In this document: in pieces, positions 45,678-54,360 of the stretch
How positions within the stretch are numbered: position 1 is the first letter of the stretch
Layout: every line of letters begins with the position of its first letter
NCBI GenBank assembly: GCA_900554545.1
Contig: USHW01000008.1
Location: forward strand, 1 to 64,000
Direction of reading: 5' to 3'
Length of the DNA: 64,000 bases
Source: an uncultured Prevotella sp.
GTDB taxonomy: Bacteria; Bacteroidota; Bacteroidia; Bacteroidales; Bacteroidaceae
Made by a program: the position numbers and the translations under genes
The notes under the pieces: generated by a model
The model's input: the letters and a program-made list of their open reading frames with translations, nothing else
What the model was told of the DNA's origin: nothing
Databases searched by the model: none

Positions 45678-45717
45678 CGCAAAAAGGCGGCATCCGTATG
45701 GATACCGCCTTTTTGCG
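45678..45717. terminator. Strong bidirectional hairpin terminator
   Basis: CGCAAAAAGGCGGCATCC (45678-45695) pairs over 18 bp with GGATACCGCCTTTTTGCG (45700-45717), one G-T wobble, 4-nt loop. It lies between the hydrolase 3' end and the 3' end of the convergent tRNA gene. Confidence 0.82.
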
Positions 45718-45730
45718 TTATTGCTTTCAG

Positions 45731-45804
45731 TCGGGATGACTGGACTCGAACCAGCGACCTCACGCCCCCCAGACGCGTGCGCTAACCAACTGCGCTACAT
45801 CCCG
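45731..45804 (-). tRNA. tRNA-Pro (anticodon GGG)
   Basis: A 74-nt cloverleaf on the minus strand, from CGGGATG at 45804 to the discriminator A at 45731. Acceptor arms CGGGATG/CATCCCG pair perfectly. D-arm GCGC..GCGC, anticodon stem CGCGT/GCGTG with loop CTGGGGG (anticodon GGG), and the T-loop GGTTCGAGTCC are all present. The CCA end is not encoded. A -7 promoter motif lies 16 nt upstream and a strong hairpin 13 nt downstream. Confidence 0.97.
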
Positions 45805-45819
45805 TTCCATAAGCGAGTG

Positions 45820-45827
45820 CAAAAGTA
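45820..45827 (-). promoter_or_regulatory. -7 promoter motif of tRNA-Pro
   Basis: Minus-strand TACTTTTG, 16 nt before the tRNA 5' end. Confidence 0.75.
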
Positions 45828-45990
45828 CATACTTATTGTGAAACGGCCAAACTTTTGGCCGCCTTTTTCCATATTTAAGTCAAAAAACAAGCATTTTCGC
45901 CTCTGCCGGCCGGTTCTTGACGTGTATGTCATGCCCGTAGGCATGCCGTCAGCAGCTGCTGACGGCATGGATGCTGGCATATGTCTTTGC

Positions 45991-46078
45991 AAAAGGTCAT
46001 GTTTTGGCGTGTAAAAGGTCGTCTTTTGCATGGTAAAAGGCCACGTTTTGCAGTCTAAAAGACGGCCTTTTGCATTCA
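45991..46078. repeat. 4 x 22-bp intergenic array, copy 10
   Basis: Units start at 45991, 46013, 46035 and 46057. Cores: AAAAGGTCATGTTTT, AAAAGGTCGTCTTTT, AAAAGGCCACGTTTT, AAAAGACGGCCTTTT. It lies between the tRNA promoter and the end of the radical SAM gene. A GGCATGCCGTCAGCAGCTGC / TGACGGCATG inverted segment precedes it (about 45936-45970). Confidence 0.92.
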
Positions 46079-46189
46079 CGCATGTTGTCGGCTGTTGTCA
46101 TGCCGATAGCTGTTCGTGTGGAAGTATGATGTTTTTGGGGCGGAATACGTTTGTTGTTCGCATGGTAACGGACTGTAGTTTTTTTATTT

Positions 46190-46228
46190 GGAAACAAAAA
46201 ATCCGTGCCTTGGCAAATGGGGCACGGA
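46190..46228 (-). terminator. Intrinsic terminator of the radical SAM gene
   Basis: Stem TCCGTGCC (46202-46209) / GGCACGGA (46221-46228); on the minus strand it is followed by TTTTTTGTTTCC. Confidence 0.83.
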
Positions 46229-46267
46229 CTTTATTTCTTGCTTCAATGCTTTTCGTTATCTGCTCAA

Positions 46268-47047
46268 TCAGTATGCGGCCGAGCACGGAATGCCGGCCGC
46301 CATGACGCGGTCACGGATGGCGTTAAGCACGTCAGGTGAGGCTTTGAGCAGTTCGTGGTCGGGCGTTTCGCGGTCGATGGTGTATATCATGACCTGCTTC
46401 GGCCGGATGTGTTTTATGGCTTCGAGCCACGGGCCGACGTATTCTTCGCCGGTGTTGTCAACGCTTTTGCCGTCCATTGTGCCGCGCATGAACATTGTCT
46501 GCACTATGGCGTTGCCGTTGAACGAGCGTATTGTCTCGATGATTTCCTGCACGTCGTAGGTGGGGTAGGTTGGTCGGTTCACTTTGTCGATGTATTCCTT
46601 GCTTACGGTGTCAAGCTTCAGTATGTTGTTGTCCACGCGTTCAAGTGCGGCGTGTACATCCGGGCGCATGGCCATCGTCGCGTTGCTAAGTACCGAAACT
46701 TTTGCTTCGGGGCAATAACGGTTGCGCAGGCGGATGGTGTCGTCTATTATCCCGGCGAACTGCGGATGCGCCGTAGGCTCGCCGTTGCCGGCGAATGTCA
46801 GCACGTCGGGCAGCTGGCCGTCGGCCTGCATCTCGTTCAGTTTCCGCTCAAGAGCCGCCGCCACCTCTTCGCGCGTTGGCCTTTTCAGCCGTGGGCGGTG
46901 GTCGGCGTTGAAGCCGCATTCGCAGTATATGCAGTCAAACGTACACACTTTGCCGTCTGCCGGCATCAGGTTTATGCCGAGCGATATGCCAAGGCGGCGG
47001 CTGTGTACAGGCCCGAATATGGGCGATGGATAGATTACGGTGCTCAT
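46268..47047 (-). CDS. Radical SAM protein of unknown target
   Basis: A 259-residue radical S-adenosylmethionine enzyme starting at ATG 47047. The [4Fe-4S] motif CTFDCIYCECG (CxxxCxxC) is near residue 35, and the GNGEPT motif that helps bind SAM is near residue 88. It opens with PSPIFGPVHSRRLGISLGIN, characteristic of a conserved bacterial radical SAM group, and ends in a helical region (about 220-259). The substrate is unknown. An AAAGGAG stretch lies 12 nt before the ATG, one of few Shine-Dalgarno-like sites here, and a -7 motif is at 47081-47088. Confidence 0.9.
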   Translation of the reverse strand: MSTVIYPSPIFGPVHSRRLGISLGINLMPADGKVCTFDCIYCECGFNADHRPRLKRPTREEVAAALERKLNEMQADGQLPDVLTFAGNGEPTAHPQFAGIIDDTIRLRNRYCPEAKVSVLSNATMAMRPDVHAALERVDNNILKLDTVSKEYIDKVNRPTYPTYDVQEIIETIRSFNGNAIVQTMFMRGTMDGKSVDNTGEEYVGPWLEAIKHIRPKQVMIYTIDRETPDHELLKASPDVLNAIRDRVMAAGIPCSAAY

Positions 47048-47080
47048 TGTCGTTGCTCCTTTCTTGTAGGTTAATCGTGG

Positions 47081-47088
47081 CAAAGGTA
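47081..47088 (-). promoter_or_regulatory. -7 promoter motif for the radical SAM gene
   Basis: Minus-strand TACCTTTG, 33 nt before the ATG and directly after the terminator of the MFS gene. Confidence 0.75.
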
Positions 47089-47089
47089 C

Positions 47090-47129
47090 AAAAAAAGAAT
47101 GGAAGCGCAACTGTCGGGCTTCCATTCTT
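47090..47129 (-). terminator. Intrinsic terminator of the MFS gene
   Basis: AAGAATGGAAGC (47095-47106) and GCTTCCATTCTT (47118-47129), a 12-bp perfect stem followed on the minus strand by a run of seven T. Confidence 0.92.
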
Positions 47130-47150
47130 GATATAAGATGCGGTTGAATT

Positions 47151-48602
47151 TTATTCTACTACGATGGGCTTGTACTTCGGAACGAGGCTCTTCATTATTA
47201 TCCATGCCAGCAGGTAGGCAACGGCACAGATGCAGAAGATAATCATGTAGCCGGCAGGCTTGCCTTCAAAGCCGAGGAACGTGAACGCCTCGCCCATGGT
47301 TTCAGAGTATGTGAACAGTTCGCCTGCGCCGAGGTTGATGAGCAGCGAGCCGATGCCTCCTGCCATTGCGCCTATTCCGGTGATGGTGGCTATGGTTGAT
47401 TTCGGGAACATGTCACCGATGGTTGAGAACAGGTTGGCCGACCATGCCTGGTGGCCTGCGCCGGCAAGGCCGATGATTATTGCCGGGAACCATACCGAGT
47501 AGCCTCCCAGAGGCTGTGCGAACAGCGCGAACAGGGGGAAGAACGCAAAGATGAGCATTGCCAGCATGCGGCCTGAATAGGGACCCATGCCCTTCTTTTC
47601 GACGAAGAGTTTAGGCAGGTAACCGCCGTAGATTGACAGTATTGTCACGATAAGATAGAGCACGAATATGAGCGCCATGCCCATGGGTGACGATGAGGGA
47701 TAGTGGAACTGGTCGGAGAAATATGCAGGTGCCCAGAACAGATAGAACCACCATACGCCGTCGGTGAAGAACTTGCCCACTACGAACGACCATGTCTGCT
47801 TGTACTTGAAGCACTGCAAGAAGGGGATTGTCTTTTCCTCCTTCGCTCCTTCCGCAGGCTTGCTTGCCTCCTCGTCATCCTGGTTGATGTATATGAGTTC
47901 GGCCTTGTTTACACGCTTTGTGTTTCCCGGCTTCTCATAAAGGTGTGCCCAGAAGAACATCCAGATGAAGCCGATTGCACCGATGATGATGAATGCCATC
48001 TCCCAGCCGAAGTGCTTGGCGAGGATAGGTATTGTCAGCGGAGCTGCCAGTGCGCCTACTGAAGCGCCTGAATTGAAGATGGAAGTGGCGAACGCACGGT
48101 CTTTTTTCGGGAAATACTCAGCCGTAACCTTGATGGCGGCCGGGAAGTTGCCGGCCTCGCCGAGTGCGAGGATTGCGCGGCAAACGAGGAACAGCCATGT
48201 GCTGAGTGTGGCTATGGCGATAGCCATCTCGCTGCCGGTTTCTACCGCGCGGAGTGCCGCAACGGATTCAAGTCCCTCTATCTCCATTGTCACCCAGCCG
48301 CAGCCTGCGTGCAGGCATGCGCCCAATGACCAGATGAAGATGGCCCAGAGGTAGCCTTTCTTTATGCCCATCCAGTCGACAAACTTGCCGGCGAACAGAC
48401 AGGCAACGGCATAAAAGACAGAGAAGAAACCGGTAATCATGCCGTAATGTGCATCATCCCAGTGGAACTCAGGTGCTATAAAGTCTTTCCACGTCAGCGA
48501 AAGCACCTGCCTGTCGAGGTAGTTCACCGTCGTTGCGCAGAAAAGCAAAGCACAAATGACCCAACGGAAGTTGGTCATCTTTGTAGTTTGAATTGGATTC
48601 AT
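47151..48602 (-). CDS. MFS transporter, anion:cation symporter (ExuT/hexuronate-like) family
   Basis: Inner-membrane carrier of 483 residues with twelve predicted helices. The opening WVICALLFCATTVNYLDRQV and GEAGNFPAAIKVTAEYFPKK near 155-174 are typical of the ACS group that moves hexuronates and related organic anions with protons or Na+. A central cytoplasmic loop (about 230-265) is charged (DDEEASKPAEGAKEEK). FSTIGDMFPKSTIATITGIG marks the second half. Galacturonate or glucuronate is the likely substrate class by family, but no catabolic genes are next to it. It has its own promoter motif and a strong terminator. Confidence 0.88.
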   Translation of the reverse strand: MNPIQTTKMTNFRWVICALLFCATTVNYLDRQVLSLTWKDFIAPEFHWDDAHYGMITGFFSVFYAVACLFAGKFVDWMGIKKGYLWAIFIWSLGACLHAGCGWVTMEIEGLESVAALRAVETGSEMAIAIATLSTWLFLVCRAILALGEAGNFPAAIKVTAEYFPKKDRAFATSIFNSGASVGALAAPLTIPILAKHFGWEMAFIIIGAIGFIWMFFWAHLYEKPGNTKRVNKAELIYINQDDEEASKPAEGAKEEKTIPFLQCFKYKQTWSFVVGKFFTDGVWWFYLFWAPAYFSDQFHYPSSSPMGMALIFVLYLIVTILSIYGGYLPKLFVEKKGMGPYSGRMLAMLIFAFFPLFALFAQPLGGYSVWFPAIIIGLAGAGHQAWSANLFSTIGDMFPKSTIATITGIGAMAGGIGSLLINLGAGELFTYSETMGEAFTFLGFEGKPAGYMIIFCICAVAYLLAWIIMKSLVPKYKPIVVE

Positions 48603-48646
48603 CAGTTATTAATTTGATTAATAGTATGCGTTTAAGTAAGTTTCCG

Positions 48647-48654
48647 CAAAGTTA
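48647..48654 (-). promoter_or_regulatory. -7 promoter motif for the MFS gene
   Basis: Minus-strand TAACTTTG, 44 nt before the ATG. Confidence 0.7.
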
Positions 48655-48696
48655 CTGTTTTTTCATTAAAAAAAGGATGGTGACTCGTTAAAATAC

Positions 48697-48784
48697 TTTA
48701 ATGGTCTTGCTGCGGTGCGAAAGACGGCCTTTCAGCCTGCAATATGCCATCTTTTGCAGGCTGAAAGGCCGTCTTTTACAATGC
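48697..48784. repeat. 4 x 22-bp intergenic array, copy 11
   Basis: Units start at 48697, 48719, 48741 and 48763. Cores: TTTAATGGTCTTGCT (degenerate), GAAAGACGGCCTTTC, AATATGCCATCTTTT, GAAAGGCCGTCTTTT. Spacers AGCCTGC and GCAGGCT are complementary, so units 2-4 form a long hairpin. It lies 45 nt 3' of the murF-alr gene. Confidence 0.87.
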
Positions 48785-48829
48785 TTGTAGTTATGTCTCT
48801 GTAAGTCAGATACTTACGTCCGTTCCGTG

Positions 48830-51304
48830 TCAGTCTTGGTAATAAACTCTCTTCACGCGGCCGCTGATGCTTGTAAGCACCTCGTAAGGTATTGTTCCCA
48901 TCACGTCTGAAAGCACGGGCACGGGCAGGTTGTCTCCGAATATCTCCACGCTGTCGCCCTCTTTGCAGTCGATGTCTGTTACATCTATCATCGCCACGTC
49001 CATGCAGATGTTGCCTACGTAGGGGGCTTTCTTGCCGTTCACGAGGCAGTAGCAGCGTCCGCAGCCGAGCAGGCGGTTGAGTCCGTCGGCGTAGCCGATA
49101 GGTATCGCGCCTATAAGGCTGTCCCTTGTGAGTATTCCCTTGCGGCTGTAGCCTACGGTTTCGTCTTTCGGCACGGGGTGTATTTGCAGTATTGTGGTTT
49201 TCAGCGTACACACGTTGTTGATTACGGAGTTGTCCCGGCTGTCGATGCCGTACAGCCCGAGTCCGAGGCGGCACATGTCGAGCTGGCGCTCGGGGAAGTG
49301 CTCTATGCCGGCCGAATTGTCCATGTGGCGCAGTATCTTGTGGCTGAATGCCGCCTGAAGTTTGTCGCTCCCTTCCTTGAAAAGTGCGAACTGGTGGGCG
49401 GAGAAGTTGTCGAAGTCGTCGCTGTCGGAGCCAACAAAGTGTGAGAACACCGAGCGCGGAATTACTGCGTTCTGCTGTTTCAGGCGGCTGATAAGCTCGT
49501 CGATGTCAGTCTGTGGGTTGAAGCCGAGGCGGTGCATGCCTGTGTCGAGCTTTATGTGGACGGGGTATCCTGTTATGCCTTCTTTCTGTGCGGCCTTGAC
49601 AAGGGCGTCAAGCAGGCGGAAGCTGTAGACTTCCGGCTCAAGTTTGTAGTCGAACATCGTCTTGAACGCAGTCATTTCGGGGTTCATTATCATGATGTTC
49701 GCCGTTATTCCGTTCCTCCTCAGCGTCACGCCTTCATCGGCAACGGCCACTGCGAGGTAGTCAACGCGGTGGTCTTGCAGCGTCTTTGCCACCTCCACTG
49801 CGCCTGCTCCGTAAGCGTCGGCCTTAACCATGCACACGAGTTTCGTCGTCGGTTTCATGTACGAGCGGAAGTAGTTGAGGTTCTTTACCAGTGCGCCGAG
49901 GTTGACTTCAAGTATTGTCTCGTGTACCTTCTGCTCCAGAAGCTCGGTCAGCAAGTCGAAACTGAAGCGGCGTGCGCCCTTCAACAGTATCACCTCATCG
50001 TGCAAGGCGCCGAATTCCTGACTTGCAATGAACTCGTGGCAGTCGGCGAAGAAATGCTTTTCCTGTATGTCTATGGCGTCAGCGTTGGCACTGATTTCAG
50101 GGCCTATGCCTATGAACTTCTGCACGCCTCGTGTCCTTGCGAGGTCTGACACCTCTCTATATAGCGCCTCGCCCGACTTTCCGCTCTGGTAAATGTCGCT
50201 CAATATCAGCGTGCGTTTTCGTCCGGCGTGGTCGGGGCGGCGGCTCATGAAGTCGAGGGCGATGTCAAGCGAGTTGATGTCAGAGTTGTAAGAGTCGTTT
50301 ATGAGCGTGCATCCGTGTTGCCCTTCTTTCACCTCCAGGCGCATGGCTACAGGCTCTATGTCGGGCATCCGGCCTGCTATCTGCTCTGTCGTAAGCCCCA
50401 GGTGGAGTGCTATTGCGGCGCAAATCACGGAGTTTGCGACCGACGCTTCGTCGATGAACGGCAGCGTGTAGCGGCCTTCATTGCCATCGAACATGTAGCT
50501 TATTGTTGTTGATGTGCCGTTCTTTTCAACAGATTTTACGTACATCTTTGCCGCCGGGTCTTTCATCGACCATGCGAGTTGCTCGCCCTTGTAGTCGTAT
50601 CTTGCTATGCAGCTTCTCACCGTCTTGTCGTCCCAAGGGTAGACAATGGCCTTTGTGTCGTGAAAAAGTTTCAGCTTTTCGAGGCATTTTTCTTCCATCG
50701 ACGAGAAGTTCTCCTGATGCGCGGTGCCGAGGTTTGTCAGTACGCCGATAGTCGGCTGTATGATGGCACGTAAGGCCTGCATCTCTCCTTTCTGACTTAT
50801 GCCTGCCTCGAACACGCCTATCTGGCTTCTTTCATCGAGCAACCAGACCGACAGGGGCACGCCAATTTGCGAGTTGTAGCTGCGCGGACTGCGTGTAACA
50901 ACCATCCCGGGGGACAGCAGTTGGTAAAGCCATTCCTTCACAACAGTCTTGCCGTTGCTGCCGGTTATGCCCACAATGGGTATGTCGAACTCGTCGCGGT
51001 GGCGTTCGGCGAGGCGTTGCAGGGCCTCTACTGGGTGCGGAACTTTCAGGAAGTTGGCGTCGGCGTAAGCCTCGCTGTAGCCTTCAGGCAGTTCGTCCAC
51101 AACGAAATTCCTCACTCCACGGCGGTAAAGGTCGGCTATATACTTGTGTCCGTCGTTGCGCTCCGACCGTATTGCGAAGAACAAAGTCTCTTCAGGAAAG
51201 CACACGCTCCGGCTGTCCGTCAGTATCCAACGTATGTTGCCGTCCGCCGAGCCGTAGCGGCGTGCGCCAATCAAGGTCGTTATTTTTTCAATTGAGTAGA
51301 GCAT
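48830..51304 (-). CDS. Bifunctional MurF ligase / alanine racemase
   Basis: Two steps of peptidoglycan synthesis in one 824-residue cytoplasmic protein. The N-terminal half (about 1-445) is MurF, which joins D-Ala-D-Ala to UDP-MurNAc-tripeptide: ATP loop GITGSNGKTVVKEW (near 112), then TNLGTAHQENF and INDSYNSDINSLDIAL. The C-terminal half (about 455-824) is PLP-dependent alanine racemase: MVKADAYGAG with the PLP lysine, HIKLDTGMHRLGF, VGYSRKGIL with the catalytic Tyr region, and a C-terminal beta domain (GSVEIFGDNLP). This fusion is a known Bacteroidota arrangement; it couples D-Ala supply with its use. No clear promoter motif was found; a word-repeat hairpin lies just upstream. Confidence 0.95.
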   Translation of the reverse strand: MLYSIEKITTLIGARRYGSADGNIRWILTDSRSVCFPEETLFFAIRSERNDGHKYIADLYRRGVRNFVVDELPEGYSEAYADANFLKVPHPVEALQRLAERHRDEFDIPIVGITGSNGKTVVKEWLYQLLSPGMVVTRSPRSYNSQIGVPLSVWLLDERSQIGVFEAGISQKGEMQALRAIIQPTIGVLTNLGTAHQENFSSMEEKCLEKLKLFHDTKAIVYPWDDKTVRSCIARYDYKGEQLAWSMKDPAAKMYVKSVEKNGTSTTISYMFDGNEGRYTLPFIDEASVANSVICAAIALHLGLTTEQIAGRMPDIEPVAMRLEVKEGQHGCTLINDSYNSDINSLDIALDFMSRRPDHAGRKRTLILSDIYQSGKSGEALYREVSDLARTRGVQKFIGIGPEISANADAIDIQEKHFFADCHEFIASQEFGALHDEVILLKGARRFSFDLLTELLEQKVHETILEVNLGALVKNLNYFRSYMKPTTKLVCMVKADAYGAGAVEVAKTLQDHRVDYLAVAVADEGVTLRRNGITANIMIMNPEMTAFKTMFDYKLEPEVYSFRLLDALVKAAQKEGITGYPVHIKLDTGMHRLGFNPQTDIDELISRLKQQNAVIPRSVFSHFVGSDSDDFDNFSAHQFALFKEGSDKLQAAFSHKILRHMDNSAGIEHFPERQLDMCRLGLGLYGIDSRDNSVINNVCTLKTTILQIHPVPKDETVGYSRKGILTRDSLIGAIPIGYADGLNRLLGCGRCYCLVNGKKAPYVGNICMDVAMIDVTDIDCKEGDSVEIFGDNLPVPVLSDVMGTIPYEVLTSISGRVKRVYYQD

Positions 51305-51317
51305 TTTGTTTTATTTT

Positions 51318-51468
51318 AGTTGACAAGTTGACGAGTGACAAGCAAACAAGGAATTTTGTTTTTATTGTCAGTAACTGGTGTATGGGACAACACTTCTTAT
51401 ACCGCTAATGCCTGTCTTTCAACAAGTTGGTTATCCTTGTCAACTCGTCTGCTTGTAACTTGTCTGCT
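51318..51468. repeat. Word-repeat hairpin (GACAAGTTGACGAG type)
   Basis: AGTTGACAAGTTGACGAGTG on the left (51318 on) faces CTTGTCAACTCGTCTGCTTG and TAACTTGTCTGCT on the right (51436-51468). It lies just past the GSCFA gene's stop; the same word family ends the MATE gene at 59141-59290. Confidence 0.6.
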
Positions 51469-51469
51469 A

Positions 51470-52273
51470 TTACAATACAAAGTTCGGATATTTTTTTGAC
51501 AGTACGTCTATTTTTAACATAGTTTTATTCATGAAATCCTTGTATTCAGCCGACTCCGGATTGAACGGTTTGTGCCCCAACGCCTCTTTCAGCGGCCGCC
51601 ATTCCTCGATGAAGCGTTTGGCTTCGGGCGAGAAATAAGCCTCTGAAAACACTTCCCATATATACTCGACGGCCTGCTCCGAGGGGTGCAGCATGTCCTT
51701 GGCGTAGAAACGGTAGTCGCGAAGCTCGTCGTTTACAATCTCGTATGCCGGGAAATAACTTACCGTTCCGGGGCGCGACTTCACAAGTCTGTCGGCGGCG
51801 AGTAGCAGCACCGCCTTCGAAATCTGGCTGCCATGGAAACCGTATTTGGCGTAACGGATGGGGCTTACTGTCACTACCACCTTCACGTCGGGCCGCCTTT
51901 CAACAAGCGTGTCAACGGCTTCTCCAAGGTAAACGGCGCACTCGTCAATGCTCAGTTCACGTTCTGTGAACAGCCGTTGCGGCCTTTTGGCGCAGTTGTC
52001 CACTATTTCTCCCGTCTCGTTAAGTATGTAGACATGGTTTGTTCCGAGTGTGAACAGTGCCACTCGCGGCGCGTTTTCACACCTCTTTACCGTGTGCAGG
52101 ATGCTCGCCGGGTTGTACATCACGCCGTAGGGGTTGACCGTGGCGCGGAACTTCTCTTCCTTGAACCGCCGTCCTATGTTGTCGGCGAAGCACGAACCTA
52201 CGAACAGCATCTCCTCGCACGGCCCTATCTCAAAGTCTGGCTTGACAATGTTTACTTTTGTCCTGAACTGCAT
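51470..52273 (-). CDS. GSCFA-domain protein
   Basis: A 267-residue protein with the family-naming motif near the N-terminus (FVGSCFADNIGRRFKE, around residue 25). GSCFA proteins resemble SGNH/GDSL hydrolases: the Ser in GSCF is the likely nucleophile, and the C-terminal DMLHPSEQAVEYIWEVF (near 210) carries the Asp-x-x-His pair of the triad. No signal peptide is evident, so a cytoplasmic site is expected. The natural substrate is unknown. It lies between the MurF-Alr gene and the ATPase/DUF4276 pair, all on the same strand, with 38 bp to the DUF4276 gene; whether it is co-transcribed is unclear. Confidence 0.88.
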   Translation of the reverse strand: MQFRTKVNIVKPDFEIGPCEEMLFVGSCFADNIGRRFKEEKFRATVNPYGVMYNPASILHTVKRCENAPRVALFTLGTNHVYILNETGEIVDNCAKRPQRLFTERELSIDECAVYLGEAVDTLVERRPDVKVVVTVSPIRYAKYGFHGSQISKAVLLLAADRLVKSRPGTVSYFPAYEIVNDELRDYRFYAKDMLHPSEQAVEYIWEVFSEAYFSPEAKRFIEEWRPLKEALGHKPFNPESAEYKDFMNKTMLKIDVLSKKYPNFVL

Positions 52274-52311
52274 TTATTATGTTGGTGGTAAATAATTATA
52301 GGTGGAATAAA

Positions 52312-53022
52312 TCATTGCATGGCGGTATTTGTCATGTTTTCGATACGTCCTATCCAGTCTTTGAAATGTTTGCATCTATCCATAAGTTTGTCCATGCCTA
52401 TTGCGGCGGCCACTTTTGTGCCGCTTTTGGGCTTGTTGTATTTATATAGTTTTTTGCCTTCAATCGCCTTTTTAATCCTTTTGCTTGGAGCTGTCGTGGG
52501 GCTGTTGTCTATCAGTTCGGGGTTGTCCTGATATTTGTCAAGCACTTTCTCAAGCTCTTCTATGTCCTTTTGGCACTTCGGATAATCGTCGGCAAGTTTC
52601 CCGATGTCGCAAAACAGTAACGCTTCAAACTCGTGCAGTTGGATGTATGGTATAAAGTTTGATGCGCCAATGTCGTTTTTGAAATGCTCCTCAATCTGTT
52701 CAACCCTTGTATATGCGTCCATGATTGCCTGTGACTGCCTGTATCCCGGAAAGTCATCGGGCAAGGCATAAAGGTCGAACATTGTGGTGAAGTAATGCGT
52801 TTCGCTGTTGTGTGACGAAACTTCTTTCATCCATCTTGCCAAGTCTCCTTTGGCTTGTTGGTAGCTTATTATTCCGCCTTTGGCCGATTTCTTCCTTTCT
52901 GTAACCAGCAATCGGTGTTTTACTATAACGTTTTTGTCTTTAAAGTAGGGCTTTAACACCTCTTTGGCGAATTTCTCTTCTGTTTGCCCTTCGCACAGAA
53001 TGTCAAGGATTATAGTGTTCAT
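52312..53022 (-). CDS. DUF4276 protein, partner of the AAA ATPase
   Basis: A 236-residue protein of the DUF4276 group. It opens with LDILCEGQTEEKFAKEVL: the EGxTE segment resembles the start of Toprim-like and RloB-type effector domains (from memory), which would place acidic metal-binding residues at Glu and in the later FDLYALPDDFP and LHEFEALLF segments. PTTAPSKRIKKAIEGKK and GTKVAAAIGMDKLMDRCKHF form the C-terminal part. Its ATG overlaps the ATPase stop (ATGA), so the two are made together. An effector nuclease role in an Abi- or PARIS-like defence pair is an inference. Confidence 0.82.
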   Translation of the reverse strand: MNTIILDILCEGQTEEKFAKEVLKPYFKDKNVIVKHRLLVTERKKSAKGGIISYQQAKGDLARWMKEVSSHNSETHYFTTMFDLYALPDDFPGYRQSQAIMDAYTRVEQIEEHFKNDIGASNFIPYIQLHEFEALLFCDIGKLADDYPKCQKDIEELEKVLDKYQDNPELIDNSPTTAPSKRIKKAIEGKKLYKYNKPKSGTKVAAAIGMDKLMDRCKHFKDWIGRIENMTNTAMQ

Positions 53023-54137
53023 ACGGGCCGTCCTCCTATCACATTCTTGTCCCAGAGTTCGCTTAGTGCATAGCCGTTAAGCCATTCCTGATAGTCGTGT
53101 GCGTCCAATTTCTTTGCAACTGTGCATTGGCTGTCCTCGTCGCGTTCTATTATGGTGATGTCGTTTATGTCAAACCTGTCTATAAGTGACGGCGACTGTG
53201 TCGCCGCTATCACCTGTACGTGCATGGAAGCGTCCTTTATCATCTCTGCGAGTTGGTCTATCGCGTAAGGGTGAAGGCCAAGTTCCGGCTCGTCAATGAT
53301 GATTACCCTCGGCATGGTCTCTTCCGGTTGCAGCAGCAATGTGGCCAGTGCAATGAAGCGGATGGAACCGTCCGAGAACTGGTCGGGTGAGAAAACGTAG
53401 TCATTTGCTGACGTATCAACCCACTTCAGGGATATGTATCCGCGTTCCGGTTCAAGGTAAAAGTCCTTGAATTGGGGCACAACGTCGTGTACATAGTCAA
53501 CAATCCTGTTGTAAGATTCTGTGTAGTTGTTTTTTAGAAAATACAGAAATGATGCGAGGTTGTTGGCTTCTGACTGCAAGTAATGTGCCGATTCAACCGT
53601 TGAAGACTGGCGCATACGTGACGATACGGATGAGTCGTTGAACTGGTAAACTTTGCATCCGGAAAGGAAGTTCCATACAAGTTTGCTTGTCTTATCTGCC
53701 GGTTTGGTTAAGGCCGACTCCTTGAAATCGCCTTCCAGCTGCCTTTCACACGGTTTGCCCATGTCCTTTTTCCCCCACACAATTTCTTCAGAGCTTACTA
53801 TCAGCCTGTCTGCAGATGCGCTTGTCAGCCCGAAGCGATAGATGTCATACGTGTCATTGTTGTCAAAACGCAGTTCCGCGCTTAGGGTGGGGGTTTTCTT
53901 CGAGCCGTAATAAAGGAACGTCTGGTTTGTTCCGGCTTCAGCGACGAACCTTTGCAGGCTGCCGTTCATCATGAACCCCAACATCTTGAAAAAGCTTATG
54001 ATGTTGCTTTTCCCGGCACCGTTTGCGCCAAGCAGTATGTTGATGTCGCCGAGTTCCAAGGTCATCGGGCAGTTAAAAGAAACAGACTTATATCCTTGTA
54101 TCGTTATTCTTGTCAGCTTGTTGTCTATTTTCTGCAT
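53019..54137 (-). CDS. AAA/ABC-type ATPase (AAA_21-like), defence-module sensor candidate
   Basis: A 372-residue ABC-class ATPase of the RecF/OLD-related kind. Walker A GANGAGKS (near 36), an inserted region with beta and helical segments (about 60-250), the signature-like FSDGSIRFIALATLLL (near 258), Walker B VIIIDEPELGLHP (near 280), and a switch motif IAATQSPSLID (near 310). Such ATPases commonly pair with a nuclease-like partner and trigger it on phage infection. Here the DUF4276 gene follows with a 4-bp overlap. A good -7 motif (54168-54175) makes it the first gene of the pair. Confidence 0.88.
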   Translation of the reverse strand: MQKIDNKLTRITIQGYKSVSFNCPMTLELGDINILLGANGAGKSNIISFFKMLGFMMNGSLQRFVAEAGTNQTFLYYGSKKTPTLSAELRFDNNDTYDIYRFGLTSASADRLIVSSEEIVWGKKDMGKPCERQLEGDFKESALTKPADKTSKLVWNFLSGCKVYQFNDSSVSSRMRQSSTVESAHYLQSEANNLASFLYFLKNNYTESYNRIVDYVHDVVPQFKDFYLEPERGYISLKWVDTSANDYVFSPDQFSDGSIRFIALATLLLQPEETMPRVIIIDEPELGLHPYAIDQLAEMIKDASMHVQVIAATQSPSLIDRFDINDITIIERDEDSQCTVAKKLDAHDYQEWLNGYALSELWDKNVIGGRPV

Positions 54138-54167
54138 GGTTATGAAAGGCTGTTATTTTGCTGATTA

Positions 54168-54175
54168 CAAAGATA
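54168..54175 (-). promoter_or_regulatory. -7 promoter motif of the ATPase/DUF4276 pair
   Basis: Minus-strand TATCTTTG, 30 nt before the ATG. Confidence 0.7.
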
Positions 54176-54239
54176 CACAAATCTTGTGAAACAAGGAAAT
54201 GTCGTGACCAAAAAGCTGGAAAACGAACGCTTGTTTTCC

Positions 54240-54327
54240 AATTGACGGCCTTTTGCATTGTAAAAGGCCGTCAATTGCAATGCAAAAGGCCGTCTTTCAC
54301 ACGCTGAAAGACGGCCTTTCGCAACTT
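54240..54327. repeat. 4 x 22-bp intergenic array, copy 12
   Basis: Units start at 54240, 54262, 54284 and 54306. Cores: AATTGACGGCCTTTT, AAAAGGCCGTCAATT, AAAAGGCCGTCTTTC, GAAAGACGGCCTTTC: two exactly complementary pairs, including the flanking variants AATT and TTTC. The flank motif follows at 54321-54349. It lies 33 nt 3' of the YfhO gene. Confidence 0.95.
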
Positions 54328-54360
54328 GTTGGATTCCAGTGTGCTATGCGCCTGGTTACC

